From assembly GCA_002355935.1 (NCBI GenBank), contig AP017895.1, positions 744,001 to 808,000 on the forward strand: a stretch of DNA of 64,000 nt, given 5' to 3'. A program made the translations under genes and the position numbers. The stretch comes from Rothia aeria (GTDB taxonomy: Bacteria > Actinomycetota > Actinomycetes > Actinomycetales > Micrococcaceae). This document shows positions 19,827 through 29,319 of this stretch, piece by piece. Numbering within the stretch: the stretch's first letter is position 1; each line of letters opens with the position of its first letter. The notes under the pieces were generated by a model. It was not told the origin of the DNA and ran no database searches. It saw only the letters and a program-made list of their open reading frames with translations.

Positions 19827-19862
19827 GGGGTGCGGCGGGCTTCTTCACCTTCACCGCACCCC
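19827..19862 (-). terminator. Terminator between htaA and hmuT
   Basis: GGGGTGCGG pairs with CCGCACCCC, 20 bases beyond the htaA stop on the minus strand. Read-through would be needed to include hmuTUV in the htaA transcript. Confidence 0.6.
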
Positions 19863-19881
19863 AAGCAGTGCACGCTACGCC

Positions 19882-22302
19882 CTAGTTATCGGATGTCTGA
19901 GCACGTGAACGACGCACATAGAACAGCGCACCCACCCCGGTGAGCAACGCTGAGACGCCACCGGCAACACTGCTCTGCACGCCGCTAGCACCCGTATGAG
20001 CCAGAGGCTTCTTATCGCACCCTTCACCCTCATACACGGTTTCGGTGATGGTCTTCTCGGTCGGCTGTGCTGCAGCGGGTGTGCTCAACTCACCGCTCTT
20101 TGAGAGCGAAGCGTTGAAGCTCAGCGGGGACATGTCCTGCCCAGCGGAGTAGAAACCGGCGAATGATTTAGCCCCCGCCTCCGTCAGTTTGGTTGATGCA
20201 CCCTTGACGGAGACCGACCCGTTAGAGGTCTGCAAACCGCTCAGGTCAACATCCAGTAAGGCAACTTCCCCGTAGCTGTTGGATTTGCCTTCCATATTGT
20301 TGCTGGTCAGGGTCGCGTACAGGACGCCCTTAGAGCCGTTAATGTCAAGGCGCGGGTTGGCAATTGTGCTGTCGAGTATGCCATGGTGGCCGGTGAAATG
20401 GATCGAACCAGTAAACGATACTGAGCCCTTACCGTCTTTCACCGTTCCGGAGCCGCTTGACCAGTTGAACGTATTATGAGCAAAAGTGGTTCCGCTCAAA
20501 TCCCAGTTACCGTTGGCGATACCGCCGCGCACATAGGAACGGAAAGAATCTTTCACACCCCAGCCCAGTTCAGCCGTGACGACCTTACCGTCTGAGGCGG
20601 ACGCCACGTCTTTTGCTGCGGTCGTTGGGGCGACCGCAACCTTACGGGTTCGGGTGACGGGCACGCATACCGGCTGGGCCGGGTTGGTGGAGACGGTTGT
20701 GCCCGAGCCTGAGCCGCCGCTGCTTAGGGTACTACTGGAAGAAGCGTCGCCACTACTTGAGGAGTCGGAAGAAGATACCCCCGAACCGCCACTGGCTGTG
20801 CTATCGCTATTATCACCAGCACCGGGTAGCTGCGGGGTATTGCCGCCGCCCTGATTAGCTTTGGCGATGTCAGGCTGACTTACGTTAAGATCCGTCAGCT
20901 GCTCCCCAAGCTTCACCGACAGGTTCAACGGTGCCATGGCGCGCTTATCAGCGTCGCTGTACTGGCCCGCAAAGAGAGCATTCGAACCGGCAACAGTCAC
21001 GGTTACGGCCGCGTTTGAGAGCTTAAAAACGTTGTTCTCGTAGGAGGCACCGCTCAGATCCACCTCGGCCATTATGAGGTCTTTGAACGTATTGTGTTCG
21101 CCCTTGAGGTTTAGTGCCTCGGCATCCACCACCAAATAGCCCTTGCCGTTGACAGCGACAAGACGGGTGTTGCTGAATGTGCTGTCGAGCTGCCCGTGAT
21201 GCCCGGTGATATGCACCTCGCCAGCGAACGAGATCTGGCCGGTTTGGGTGGCCGGATCGAAGGCCCCGGATGCCTTGGTCCAGTTCAGCCCGCCAGCATT
21301 GGTTTTCTCCATACCGCTGACCTGGATGCTGCCGCGTGCGAGAGTTGACAGGTAACGCAGGAAGGAATCACGGATACCCCACTGCATGGAGCCGGACTCA
21401 ACCACATGCCCTTTGGCGGTGTTCGTGCTGTTATTGGGCAGGGCCGGGGCTGCGGGTGCTGTGGGCGTTGGGGCTGCGGGTTTCTCTTCGGCCTTGGGGG
21501 CATCGGCAGCCGGTTGCTGGTCGGTTTTTGGCGCTTCCGGCTGAACGGTGTTCGTCTTAGGAGCCGGTGCCGGTGTGGTGGGCTTCTCGCTGGGTGATGG
21601 CTGGGCGGGAGTCTCTGTGGACCCCCGAGCGATACGCCCACTGAACGAGATAGCGTCTAGTTTCTGCCCTGCATCATAGAAACCAGCAAAAACAGGGGTA
21701 GCCTCTTCGGCGAGGATTACTTTGGTTTTGTCGCTGGCGGCAAGAGAAATGTTATTGCCGTCGTGTTTGAGGTCTGAAGCGTCGAAAGTGCCCAGTTTAA
21801 TATTCTGGTATGACTTCAGCGGCTGCGGTGTTGTGCCTTCGTAGGGGCGGGACTGAACATTGGCGCGCACCTCACCCTTGCCGTCTTTGCTGATAATGAT
21901 GCTGAAGTCGGTGATGATGGTTTCCAGCACGCCGTGGTGCCCGGTGTAGTGGATTTTGCTTCCGGTGTAGACGATCTCATAGCCGTCGTCGGTGACTCTG
22001 CTCTTGGAGGCGTCAAACTCGCCGAAAGTGTATTCACCCTTGGGGTTAGTGCCGACTCTGGCTAGCTTTTGGGTGCCTTGGGCGACTCCTCTCAGCAAGT
22101 AGTCGCGGAAGGAATCTCTGAGCCCCCATGTTGTTTCTGCTTGGCTGAAAGAATCTGCGGCGTTGTGCACCTGCGTTTGAGAGGCTACGGATGTGGTTGT
22201 GGTATCTGCGAATGCGACGGGTGTGGAGACGATACTGCCAAGGCCGACGACGGCACTGGCTAAGAACGCCCAGGAGCGCTTGGCACTGGGTGAGACAGAC
22301 AT
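19882..22302 (-). CDS. htaA: Cell-wall-anchored heme-binding protein with three HtaA domains
   Basis: 806-residue surface protein. Signal peptide MSVSPSAKRSWAFLASAVVG ending at AFADT. Three HtaA domains lie at roughly 55-225, 300-460 and 565-745. Each opens with W-G-(L/I/V)-(R/K)-D-S-F-x-x-Y and carries a T-G-H-H-G motif (IHYTGHHGVL, VHITGHHGQL, IHFTGHHGIL). They are joined by Pro/Ala-rich and Ser/Gly-rich disordered linkers. The C-terminus is LAHTG, a hydrophobic helix and RRSRAQTSDN, i.e. a sortase sorting signal of the LAxTG kind. By family knowledge (corynebacterial HtaA) the domains bind heme at the surface and hand it to HmuT. Corynebacterial HtaA typically has fewer domains and a membrane anchor rather than a sortase signal. 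Confidence 0.9.
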   Translation of the reverse strand: MSVSPSAKRSWAFLASAVVGLGSIVSTPVAFADTTTTSVASQTQVHNAADSFSQAETTWGLRDSFRDYLLRGVAQGTQKLARVGTNPKGEYTFGEFDASKSRVTDDGYEIVYTGSKIHYTGHHGVLETIITDFSIIISKDGKGEVRANVQSRPYEGTTPQPLKSYQNIKLGTFDASDLKHDGNNISLAASDKTKVILAEEATPVFAGFYDAGQKLDAISFSGRIARGSTETPAQPSPSEKPTTPAPAPKTNTVQPEAPKTDQQPAADAPKAEEKPAAPTPTAPAAPALPNNSTNTAKGHVVESGSMQWGIRDSFLRYLSTLARGSIQVSGMEKTNAGGLNWTKASGAFDPATQTGQISFAGEVHITGHHGQLDSTFSNTRLVAVNGKGYLVVDAEALNLKGEHNTFKDLIMAEVDLSGASYENNVFKLSNAAVTVTVAGSNALFAGQYSDADKRAMAPLNLSVKLGEQLTDLNVSQPDIAKANQGGGNTPQLPGAGDNSDSTASGGSGVSSSDSSSSGDASSSSTLSSGGSGSGTTVSTNPAQPVCVPVTRTRKVAVAPTTAAKDVASASDGKVVTAELGWGVKDSFRSYVRGGIANGNWDLSGTTFAHNTFNWSSGSGTVKDGKGSVSFTGSIHFTGHHGILDSTIANPRLDINGSKGVLYATLTSNNMEGKSNSYGEVALLDVDLSGLQTSNGSVSVKGASTKLTEAGAKSFAGFYSAGQDMSPLSFNASLSKSGELSTPAAAQPTEKTITETVYEGEGCDKKPLAHTGASGVQSSVAGGVSALLTGVGALFYVRRSRAQTSDN

Positions 22303-22410
22303 GTGACTACTCTCTTTTCGAAAGGGTGATGTGATGTTCGCTTCCAGTCTAGACCTATTAGAGAAGATTTGTGTAACGTAATAGGTGTCTAGGGCGGCAT
22401 GCGAGCTCTC

Positions 22411-22424
22411 TAAGGGTTACCTTA
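22411..22424. promoter_or_regulatory. DtxR/IdeR-like palindrome between htaA and hmuO
   Basis: TAAGGGTTACCTTA, with one further matched pair outside (CTAAGG...CCTTAG). Lies 109 bases upstream of htaA and 131 upstream of hmuO, the expected place for an iron-responsive operator in a heme-iron locus. Confidence 0.5.
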
Positions 22425-22465
22425 GCAGAAATTTTGGTAGGAGTATTGCCAAAACCAAGTTTTAG

Positions 22466-22478
22466 TGACAATATGTCA
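22466..22478. promoter_or_regulatory. TGACA-N3-TGTCA operator, copy 1
   Basis: TGACAATATGTCA, an inverted repeat with ATA centre. Its centre is 27 bases from that of copy 2 and 83 bases before the hmuO start. Confidence 0.5.
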
Positions 22479-22492
22479 TTAGCGAAACTTGA

Positions 22493-22505
22493 TGACACGG
22501 TGTCA
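22493..22505. promoter_or_regulatory. TGACA-N3-TGTCA operator, copy 2 (HrtR-site-like)
   Basis: TGACACGGTGTCA inside ATGACACGGTGTCAG. From memory, the Lactococcus heme-sensing TetR regulator HrtR binds ATGACACAGTGTCAT; this site differs from it at two of 15 positions. Placed 50 bases before hmuO. Confidence 0.5.
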
Positions 22506-22554
22506 GTAAAAAATTTGGCGCCGCAAACCCTCAAACTCAACTAAGGAACCCGCT

Positions 22555-23208
22555 ATGACTACTACCTGCGCACCCGAAACAACCAACGAACGTTTCTCTG
22601 CCCGCCTCAAAGCGGGCACCAAAAATGTGCACGACAATGCCGAGCACTCCACCTTCATGGAAGACCTCATGGGAGGTAAACTCGATACCGCCGCCTACCT
22701 GCGCCTGATCAACCAGTACACCTACATTTACGAGGCTCTGGAAGCGATCTCCGCAAACCTGCGTGAGGCAGGCAACCCCATCACCGACCCCTTCACCATT
22801 GAAGGGCTCGACCGCGCCGCGAGCATCCGCAACGACATCCGTGCACTAGGGCAGCAGGATATTGACGCGCCCCTGTCGGCAACTATCGAATATGTGGAAC
22901 GAATTAACGCCACCGCCAACGTTCCTGAACGCTTCCTAGCGCACCACTACCTGCGCTACTTGGGGGACCTGTCGGGTGGTCAGGCAATCGCTGCACTGGT
23001 GGCGCGGCACTACGGCATTCCCGCCAAGGCGCTGAGCATGTACCGGTTCACTGAACTGCCCAAGCCCAAAATTTTCAAAGATGGTTACCGGGAACTGCTC
23101 GATAACGCGCCCCTGACCGAAGAGCAGCGGCAGGCCCTCATTGACGAAACCGTCGAAGGCTTCCGCATTAATGCATCACTCTTTGCGCAGCTGGGCCGCC
23201 TGTCTTAG
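22555..23208 (+). CDS. hmuO: Heme oxygenase (HmuO type)
   Basis: Cytosolic enzyme that opens heme to biliverdin, CO and ferrous iron; 217 residues, the normal size. The proximal heme ligand is expected at His26 (KNVHDNAEHSTFM), matching the human HO-1 H25 context. The distal helix is YLGDLSGGQAIAAL, with the Gly residues that contact heme. Start ATG 22555 is preceded by AAGGAA (22541-22546). Divergent from htaA and hmuTUV, so imported heme is broken down by this product. Both DtxR-like and TGACA-N3-TGTCA sites are in the shared upstream region. Confidence 0.94.
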   Translation: MTTTCAPETTNERFSARLKAGTKNVHDNAEHSTFMEDLMGGKLDTAAYLRLINQYTYIYEALEAISANLREAGNPITDPFTIEGLDRAASIRNDIRALGQQDIDAPLSATIEYVERINATANVPERFLAHHYLRYLGDLSGGQAIAALVARHYGIPAKALSMYRFTELPKPKIFKDGYRELLDNAPLTEEQRQALIDETVEGFRINASLFAQLGRLS

Positions 23209-23508
23209 CGGCAGCTAATAAAACAGCCTCCGCTGAGCCCATAAAATACCCGCCCTTCACGGGGCAGTTCGGGCTCGTGCGGCACCGCCGGTAGTGCGCT
23301 AGTTCGCGGGCGCGCCACCGGCGTATTTCATACCTGCAATGCTCCATCTTCTGCTCCACACCATTGCATAGCCCACCGGCAGATAGGTTATTAAAAACAC
23401 GTCAGAATTACGGTTCCCCGCCGAAATATGACATAAAGACATGCTGCACATTGAAGGCTTGAGGGCCGTCCACAAGATAGGGTGTCGTGGTGTATAAAGT
23501 CAGTGCGG
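23209..23508. other. Intergenic gap after hmuO
   Basis: No gene seen. CGCCGGT (23286-23292) can pair with ACCGGCG (23317-23323) and is followed by TATTTCAT, a weak candidate terminator for hmuO. Confidence 0.35.
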
Positions 23509-24240
23509 CTATAGCAGGGACCTGCGCCGGTTCTTCAAAACTTTGAGAAGCTCCTTCATGTGGTGTGAATCGAATGGCAACTCTTCACGTGCTTGTTCGG
23601 CTAGGTGTTCGGTGCCTGTAAGAACTTCTTCAAGCACATGCTCGGCAACCCTGGATGACACACCTATATTATGTGCAAATGTCAGAAACCTACGTCGCGA
23701 TAAACCATCTTTTTTCCCGCTTAGAAGAAGCGCCATGCTTGTGTCCCCGTACGGGGCGGTTGAAGGGATATCGTAGATGGGGGATAGCTCATACTGCCCT
23801 TTACGATTCTCCACAATTGACAGGTTTTTGGCATGCAGATCGCCGTTTCCGGTAAGCCACGCATAGACAAACTGGCGGAAAACCTCGGGAGCTGCAATGC
23901 GGGGTGAAAACACCTGGGTCAGTAGGGCTTCAGAACATTGTTCTGCGGTTAAAAGGTATTTGTCGGAGGGGTAACGATTACTGAGTTGACATGCGTCTTC
24001 GGCTGCAAGACGATGCGCTATACCATGCTCATCAATATAACGGTCAAAACGGCGTATTAGAATTCCTGAGCGGCCCGTTGCATCATGTACAAGACGGTGA
24101 GAGACGACTTGAGGAGAAGCGTGAATGCGGCTTGCTGCTTTTAGAAAGAAAGACTCATTTTCAGCTACTTGAGGGTATTCTGGAGGAGAAATTTTAAGAA
24201 GGTAGAAATCCTCACTGCTACGTAGTGGAAGAGTAAGCAT
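23509..24240 (-). pseudogene. Orphan HipA-family kinase domain, 5' truncated
   Basis: 243-residue frame matching the C-terminal (kinase) part of HipA toxins. LIRRFDRY, then catalytic loop WLTGNGDLHAKNLSI and metal-binding SPIYDIPST are intact. HipA proteins are usually about 400-440 residues; the N-terminal subdomain is absent. In-frame codons just upstream of ATG 24240 read IPGVQDKVSGK, which resembles the HipA GVQPK segment, but no ATG, GTG or TTG precedes them before a stop, and purL leaves no room for the missing part. No hipB antitoxin gene is present. GGAAAG touches the ATG, so the ribosome site is poor. Either a decayed toxin or a minimal kinase with an atypical start. Confidence 0.65.
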
Positions 24241-24284
24241 CTTTCCAGAGACCTTGTCTTGAACTCCCGGTATGGCCGCAGGGT

Positions 24285-24420
24285 CAATAATACTATGCCG
24301 ATTTATTAGTATAGCGAATGAAAAGCTGGATTTTTTGAGTCAATCGGTAAAATATTGCCGATTTCAAGGTATGGGGTGACTGGCAGGGAGGCTAAAGCAG
24401 GTTTTCGGTAATATTCTGCC
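24285..24420. promoter_or_regulatory. Three operator-like palindromes at 60-base spacing upstream of the HipA kinase
   Basis: Sixteen-base elements end at 24300 (CAATAATACTATGCCG), 24360 (CGGTAAAATATTGCCG) and 24420 (CGGTAATATTCTGCCG). The middle one extends to AATCGG...CCGATT and is the most symmetric. On the minus strand a TATACT box lies between the first two, near 24311-24316. HipB proteins bind multiple spaced palindromes in front of hipBA, so these may be relics or live sites of a HipB-like repressor. Confidence 0.45.
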
Positions 24421-24470
24421 GTTTTTGCAGGGGCGTTGAGGAAAGTCTTTCTCCGGCACAGACTAAAGAA

Positions 24471-24524
24471 GCCCCTTGAGGCTCAAGGCAACGGTGCAGC
24501 CCGGCGCTATGAGCCCCAAGGGGC
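24471..24524 (-). terminator. Terminator of purSQL
   Basis: GCCCCTTGAGGCTC pairs with GAGCCCCAAGGGGC, 15 bases beyond the purL stop on the minus strand. Confidence 0.75.
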
Positions 24525-24538
24525 ATGTTGCAGGTGCT

Positions 24539-26856
24539 CTAGCCCTGCGCCACCTCACCAAAGTGAGCTGCCATGGTGCCTTCGTGAGCGGCACGCAGCT
24601 CATCAAGGTTGATGGAGACTTCGTTTTGGAAGTCCAGCGCGTTCGAGAGCGCATCCACTACGCCGATGCGCGCGAACGGGAACTGCCGGGCGGTGCACAT
24701 ATCCTTGAAACGTACCTCCTCAGAGCGCGGTACGGAAACTACCACGCGGCCTAAGGATTCCGAGAACAGCAGGGTGAACAAATCGAGCCCGTCGCGTTCG
24801 GCAACTTCGCCCAGCCCGATGCGCGCCCCGGTGTTGAAACGCAGGCAGGCTTCCGCGAGTGCTGCGGCAAGACCACCGGCGGCAACGTCGTGTGCCGCAT
24901 CGATCATGCCGTCACGCGACATATTCACGAGCATATCGCCAAGCTGACGTTCAACCGCCAGATCAACCTTCGGGGGCAGACCACCCAGGTGACCTTTGAA
25001 ACGCGCCCATTCTGAGCCGTCCAGCTCATCACGCGTGGTACCCAGCAGGTAGATGGCCTGACCGTCGTGTTCCGGCGCCCAACCAGAGGGGGTGCGCCGG
25101 GTAACGTCGTCCATTACGCCCATCATCGCGACCACAGGGGTCGGATTAATGGCCTTACCGCCGGTCTGGTTGTACAGCGAAACATTGCCGCCGGTGACCG
25201 GAACACCCAGCTCCATGCAGCCGTCGGCAAGACCGCGCACGGCTTCGGCAAACTGCCACATGACGTCCGGATCTTCGGGGGAACCGAAATTCAAGCAGTC
25301 CGAAACCGCGACCGGGCGGGCACCCACGGTTGCCACATTACGGTAGGCCTCCGCCAGAGAAGCACGCGCACCCTCATACGGGTCAAGGTAGGTAAAACGT
25401 GGTGATGCGTCAGTCGCCAGCGCGACCCCCAGGTTGGTGTTCTCGTCCACACGCACCACGCCCGAATCGTCCGGCATAGAGAGGGCTGTGTTGCCCTGCA
25501 CGTAGCGGTCGTACTGGTTGGTAATCCAGGACTTGGAGCACATATTCGGGGACGCCATGAAAGCCTTGATAGCCTCGCCCAGCTGTTCGCCGCGCGGGCG
25601 TGCATCGTCGGCAGCGGAGCCTGTGAAATGGTCTGCCTGGAGTGCATCCTGACCAGCCGGGCGCGCGTAGGGGCGCTCATAGGTGGGACCATCGTGCGCC
25701 ACAGTACGCGGGTCTACATCAACGATCACCTGGCCGTCCCACTCAATGATCAGACGGCCGGTATCGGTCACTTCGCCCAAGAAGGAGTACTCCACGCCCC
25801 ACTTCTTCATAATCGCCTCAAAACGCTCGACGTTCTCGGGCGAAACGACCGCCATCATGCGTTCCTGCGATTCCGACATCAGAATTTCGCCGGGGTTAAG
25901 GTGGGGTCGCGCAAGAGTACTTTGGTAAGGTCTACGTGCATGCCGCCCTCGCCGTTGGAGGCGAGCTCACTGGTTGCACAGGAAATACCGGCAGCACCGA
26001 GATCCTGAATGCCTTCGACCACGGAACCCTTGAAGAGTTCCAGGCAGCATTCGATCAGAACCTTCTCGGCGAAGGGATCGCCTACCTGCACTGCGGGTCG
26101 CTTGGATGGCTTGGTATCGTCAAAGGACTCTGAAGCTAGTACGGATGCGCCGCCAATACCGTCGCCGCCGGTGCGTGCCCCGAAGAGTACTACCTGATTG
26201 CCCACGCCGGATGCGTTTGCCAGGCGAATATCTTCGTGGCGCATAATACCGACTGCCAGGGCATTGACGAGTGGGTTTGCCTGGTAGCAGGCGTCAAATT
26301 CGGTTTCGCCGCCAATATTGGGCAGACCTAGAGAGTTGCCGTAGCCGCCGATGCCCGCAACCACACCGCCGACCACGCGGGCGGTATCCGGGTGGTCGAT
26401 AGCGCCAAAGCGCAGCGGGTCCATAACCGCGATCGGGCGTGCACCCATCGAAATAATATCGCGCACAATACCGCCCACTCCGGTTGCCGCACCCTGGTAA
26501 GGCTCAACATAGGAGGGATGGTTGTGTGACTCGATCTTGAAGGTTACCGCCCACCCGTCGCCGATATCGGTTACGCCAGCGTTCTCGCCGATGCCGACCA
26601 TCAGGTCTTTTTTCATCTCATCGGTAACCTTGGCGCCGAATTGCTTCAGGTGCACTTTCGAGGATTTGTAGGAGCAATGCTCGGACCACATGACCGAGTA
26701 CATGGCCAGCTCGGCCGCGGTCGGGCGGCGGCCCAGAATCTTCTTGATGTCTTCGAACTCGTTTTCCTTTAACCCCAGCTCTGCCCAGGGGAGTTCAGTA
26801 TCGGGGGTTTCCGCCGCGTGCTCGACGGTATCGAGGTTAAACTGCTTCTCGCTCAT
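24539..26856 (-). CDS. purL: Phosphoribosylformylglycinamidine synthase II, PurL (frameshift)
   Basis: ATP-dependent FGAM synthase of purine synthesis, working with PurQ (ammonia) and PurS. Small-type PurL, about 772 residues when corrected. The N-terminal part holds [10 protein letters not shown] (catalytic His) and the glycine-rich [25 protein letters not shown] region. It breaks near 25880, where GCGAAATTCTG should read GCG-GAA-ATT-CTG (one G missing), giving [16 protein letters not shown] as in all PurL. The second half has [14 protein letters not shown]. Last gene of purS-purQ-purL, all minus. An essential-type gene broken only by one base argues for a sequence error. Confidence 0.93.
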
Positions 26857-26885
26857 CGCTTGTGTCTATCCTTGTCGTCGTGCGT

Positions 26886-27698
26886 TTAGCGGGCGTTGAT
26901 CAGGTTGGAAAGAACGGAGGTGAAGACGCCCAAGCCGTCGGCACCGCCTCGTAGTGAAACATCACCGAATCCGGAGGATGAGGGACCAAAACCGGGCTCA
27001 ACCGCGTGTTCTGGGTGGGGCATCAGACCGACGACATTTCCGCGTTCGTTGCTGATACCGGCAATATCGTGGCGTGAACCGTTCGGGTTGAAACCCACGT
27101 ATCGGAACACGACGCGATTCTCGGCTTCGAGCGCCTCTAGGGTTTTGGCGTCCGCCACATATTGACCGTCCTGGTTCTTGAGCGGAACCACAATCTCTTG
27201 CCCAGGTTCGTAAGATCCGGTCCACGAGGTGGCGTTATTTTCAATGCGCAGGGTTTGGTCACGGCAAATGAACTTGCGGTGATCATTCTTAATCATGGAT
27301 CCGGGGAGCAGATGCGACTCGGTAAGAATCTGAAAACCATTGCAGATACCCAGCACCGGCAGGGGAGCAGAGCCCGATGTCCCCGCCGCGTTTGCTGCTG
27401 CGATGACCGAATGCATGACGGGTGCTTTCGCGGCGATAGCGCCCGCACGCAGATAGTCGCCATAGGAGAAACCGCCGGGAATGATGACGGCATCAACGTT
27501 TTTAAGGTCTTCGTCGTCATGCCAAAGTTCGACGACGGTTCCGCCCGCTAACCGTACTGCACGCGCCGCATCACGGTCATCAAGGGTGCCGGGGAAAGTA
27601 ATAACGCCGATGCGCGCATCAGCAAAGTCGGGGTTGGATGCCGAGACGCTGAAGTCACCAACAAGGGGAACTTCGTGTGCTGCGAGTGATTCTGCCAT
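26886..27698 (-). CDS. purQ: Phosphoribosylformylglycinamidine synthase I, PurQ
   Basis: Class I glutamine amidotransferase that feeds ammonia to PurL. Nucleophile Cys119 in GICNGFQIL, His and Glu in [11 protein letters not shown]. Start chosen at ATG 27698 because GGAGG lies 10 bases upstream; the open frame extends 9 codons further without support. An N-terminal extension of about 28 residues precedes the usual start ([16 protein letters not shown]). Four bases after purS. Confidence 0.93.
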   Translation of the reverse strand: MAESLAAHEVPLVGDFSVSASNPDFADARIGVITFPGTLDDRDAARAVRLAGGTVVELWHDDEDLKNVDAVIIPGGFSYGDYLRAGAIAAKAPVMHSVIAAANAAGTSGSAPLPVLGICNGFQILTESHLLPGSMIKNDHRKFICRDQTLRIENNATSWTGSYEPGQEIVVPLKNQDGQYVADAKTLEALEAENRVVFRYVGFNPNGSRHDIAGISNERGNVVGLMPHPEHAVEPGFGPSSSGFGDVSLRGGADGLGVFTSVLSNLINAR

Positions 27699-27702
27699 GC
27701 TC

Positions 27703-27954
27703 TTAGTCCTCCAGAACCGAGACATTCACAACGTCTTCGATGACGGGATTTGAGAGCAGCTCTTCTGCCGCTTGGCGTGCCTGCGCAAGATGCTCTTCGG
27801 TAGCTTCGCCTTCGACGGTCAGCTCAAAACGTTTGCCTTGGCGAACGTCAGTGAAGGAATTTAGACCGATACGGGGCAGCTCGTGAGCGATAGCTTTACC
27901 CTGCGGGTCAAGAATTTCGGGCTTGAGCATAACATCAACAACAATACGGGCCAT
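27703..27954 (-). CDS. purS: Phosphoribosylformylglycinamidine synthase subunit PurS
   Basis: Small (83-residue) structural subunit that bridges PurL and PurQ. Starts [21 protein letters not shown] and contains [18 protein letters not shown], the PurS signature. ATG 27954 is preceded by AAGGAG. First gene of the operon; no purine riboswitch was recognised in 27955-28164. Confidence 0.93.
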   Translation of the reverse strand: MARIVVDVMLKPEILDPQGKAIAHELPRIGLNSFTDVRQGKRFELTVEGEATEEHLAQARQAAEELLSNPVIEDVVNVSVLED

Positions 27955-28164
27955 GTGTGGGCACTCCTTGGGTGCGTGAGTTTTGGTTGAGCCGTCTTTA
28001 ATGGTACCGCAAGCCTTGAAGTGCCGCCGTGAAAAAGCGCGCGACATAACTCTATTTCACGGGCTGGTACGGCACGAGAACACCGGCAAAACTGCTTTCA
28101 CAACAATGCCTGGCAGGCACCGCCAACACACGGGGCCGGGATGCAGCTAGATGTAAACGTGTAA

Positions 28165-29094
28165 TTACAAGAATGTATTTATGGTGGTCAGCAGACGTCG
28201 CCGCAGCGCCACTGAACGTTCCGACAGCTCGCGTTGATACTGCACATACTCGGCTTTACCCTCGGGGGTCTCTACCTTAATAGGCTCATAGCCCCAATCG
28301 AGAAGGTCGTACGGTGCGGCTCGCATATCGAGTTCACGCGCATCCCAGGCAAGCTCAAAACAGTCCATCACGAGTGCTGAATCGATGAGCGGGATCAGCT
28401 TATACGCCCACTTATAAATATCCATATTGGCGTGCAGGCAGGCGGGCTGCTCCATGGTGCGCTGTGTTTCACGGGTGGGCTGCAGCTCGTTCATGGGTGC
28501 CGCCTGAGGCATGAAAAACCGGAACGCATCGAAATGCGAGCAGCGGATGCGGTGCGACTCAACCACCCGGTCGGTGCCTTCAGCACCCAAACGCAAATCC
28601 AGGTAGTCGTGACGAATATTGTTCTGAACCGATTTATACGCCATCGCCCACTCGTGCATACCAAAGCACCCGAAGAATGCCTTCTTATCGGCTGTGTTAC
28701 TCAAGATTTCGCGGGTGAACGTGAGAGCGGTACCGCGTTTGTCCACGAATTGAGGTATGTCCACGAGAATCGCGTCACCGCGTTCGGCATGGGTGTGTGC
28801 ATCGTCGGGGGAGAGTCCGGCTAAGACGAGCTCGTCTTCGGTTGCCGCACGGTAGAATTTCCAGCTGACACGTTCGGCGGCCTCCAGCAGAATGACACCA
28901 GCCCCAGGATGCCAGCGTTTGAACTGACCGGGCTTGAGCGTGTAGTACGTAAACAGAAAATCCTCAACCGGATGCGCCTGCCCCTGCTCGCGCCGCCGCA
29001 CAAACGGGTCAGCAAAACGACCCGCCCGGCGCTCATGCACCCTCGCATAAGTACGCCACTGCGGGCCATTAAGAACCTTCAATACCTCAGCCAT
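28165..29094 (-). CDS. Conserved actinobacterial protein, often labelled 3-methyladenine DNA glycosylase
   Basis: 309 residues. I recognise the family from actinobacterial genomes (GCFGMHEWAMAYK, HLR-type core YLDLRLG, HSRIRCSHFDAFRFF), where it carries the old label 3-methyladenine DNA glycosylase. I see no helix-hairpin-helix or AlkA catalytic motif, so the enzymatic claim is unsupported. No signal peptide or membrane segment. Lies alone between purS and lysC, all on minus. Confidence 0.6.
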   Translation of the reverse strand: MAEVLKVLNGPQWRTYARVHERRAGRFADPFVRRREQGQAHPVEDFLFTYYTLKPGQFKRWHPGAGVILLEAAERVSWKFYRAATEDELVLAGLSPDDAHTHAERGDAILVDIPQFVDKRGTALTFTREILSNTADKKAFFGCFGMHEWAMAYKSVQNNIRHDYLDLRLGAEGTDRVVESHRIRCSHFDAFRFFMPQAAPMNELQPTRETQRTMEQPACLHANMDIYKWAYKLIPLIDSALVMDCFELAWDARELDMRAAPYDLLDWGYEPIKVETPEGKAEYVQYQRELSERSVALRRRLLTTINTFL

Positions 29095-29258
29095 CCTTCT
29101 AGATTAAACTATCCGCTAAATACGCTACAGACAATACAAAATTACTGGCTATAAAAGGCAACGCTCACCAAGTGTCGTGTATGGGGGTGTACTGCATCCA
29201 GAGGAATTTCGACTGAGAGTCTTCGGATGCCTGAGAGAACCTCGGAACAGGATAAAAA

Positions 29259-29300
29259 TAGAGATGCTAAGAAAACTTGAAGTTTTTCTTAGCATCTCTA
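29259..29300 (-). terminator. Terminator of lysC
   Basis: TAGAGATGCTAAGAAAACTT pairs with AAGTTTTTCTTAGCATCTCT: a very long A/T-rich stem, 20 bases beyond the stop. Confidence 0.85.
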
Positions 29301-29319
29301 TAGATCGGTAGAACCCAGG

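Noticed and set aside
24285-24420. Exact 60-base spacing as a display artefact
   Set aside because: The listing uses 60-base lines, which makes the alignment easy to see, but the elements are real matches (CGGTAAAATATTGCCG, CGGTAATATTCTGCCG and a weaker third). I kept the finding and note the possible observer bias.
23509-24538. A hidden hipB antitoxin gene near the HipA kinase
   Set aside because: Only about 230 bases are free between the kinase and the purL terminator, and no frame there reads as a helix-turn-helix protein.
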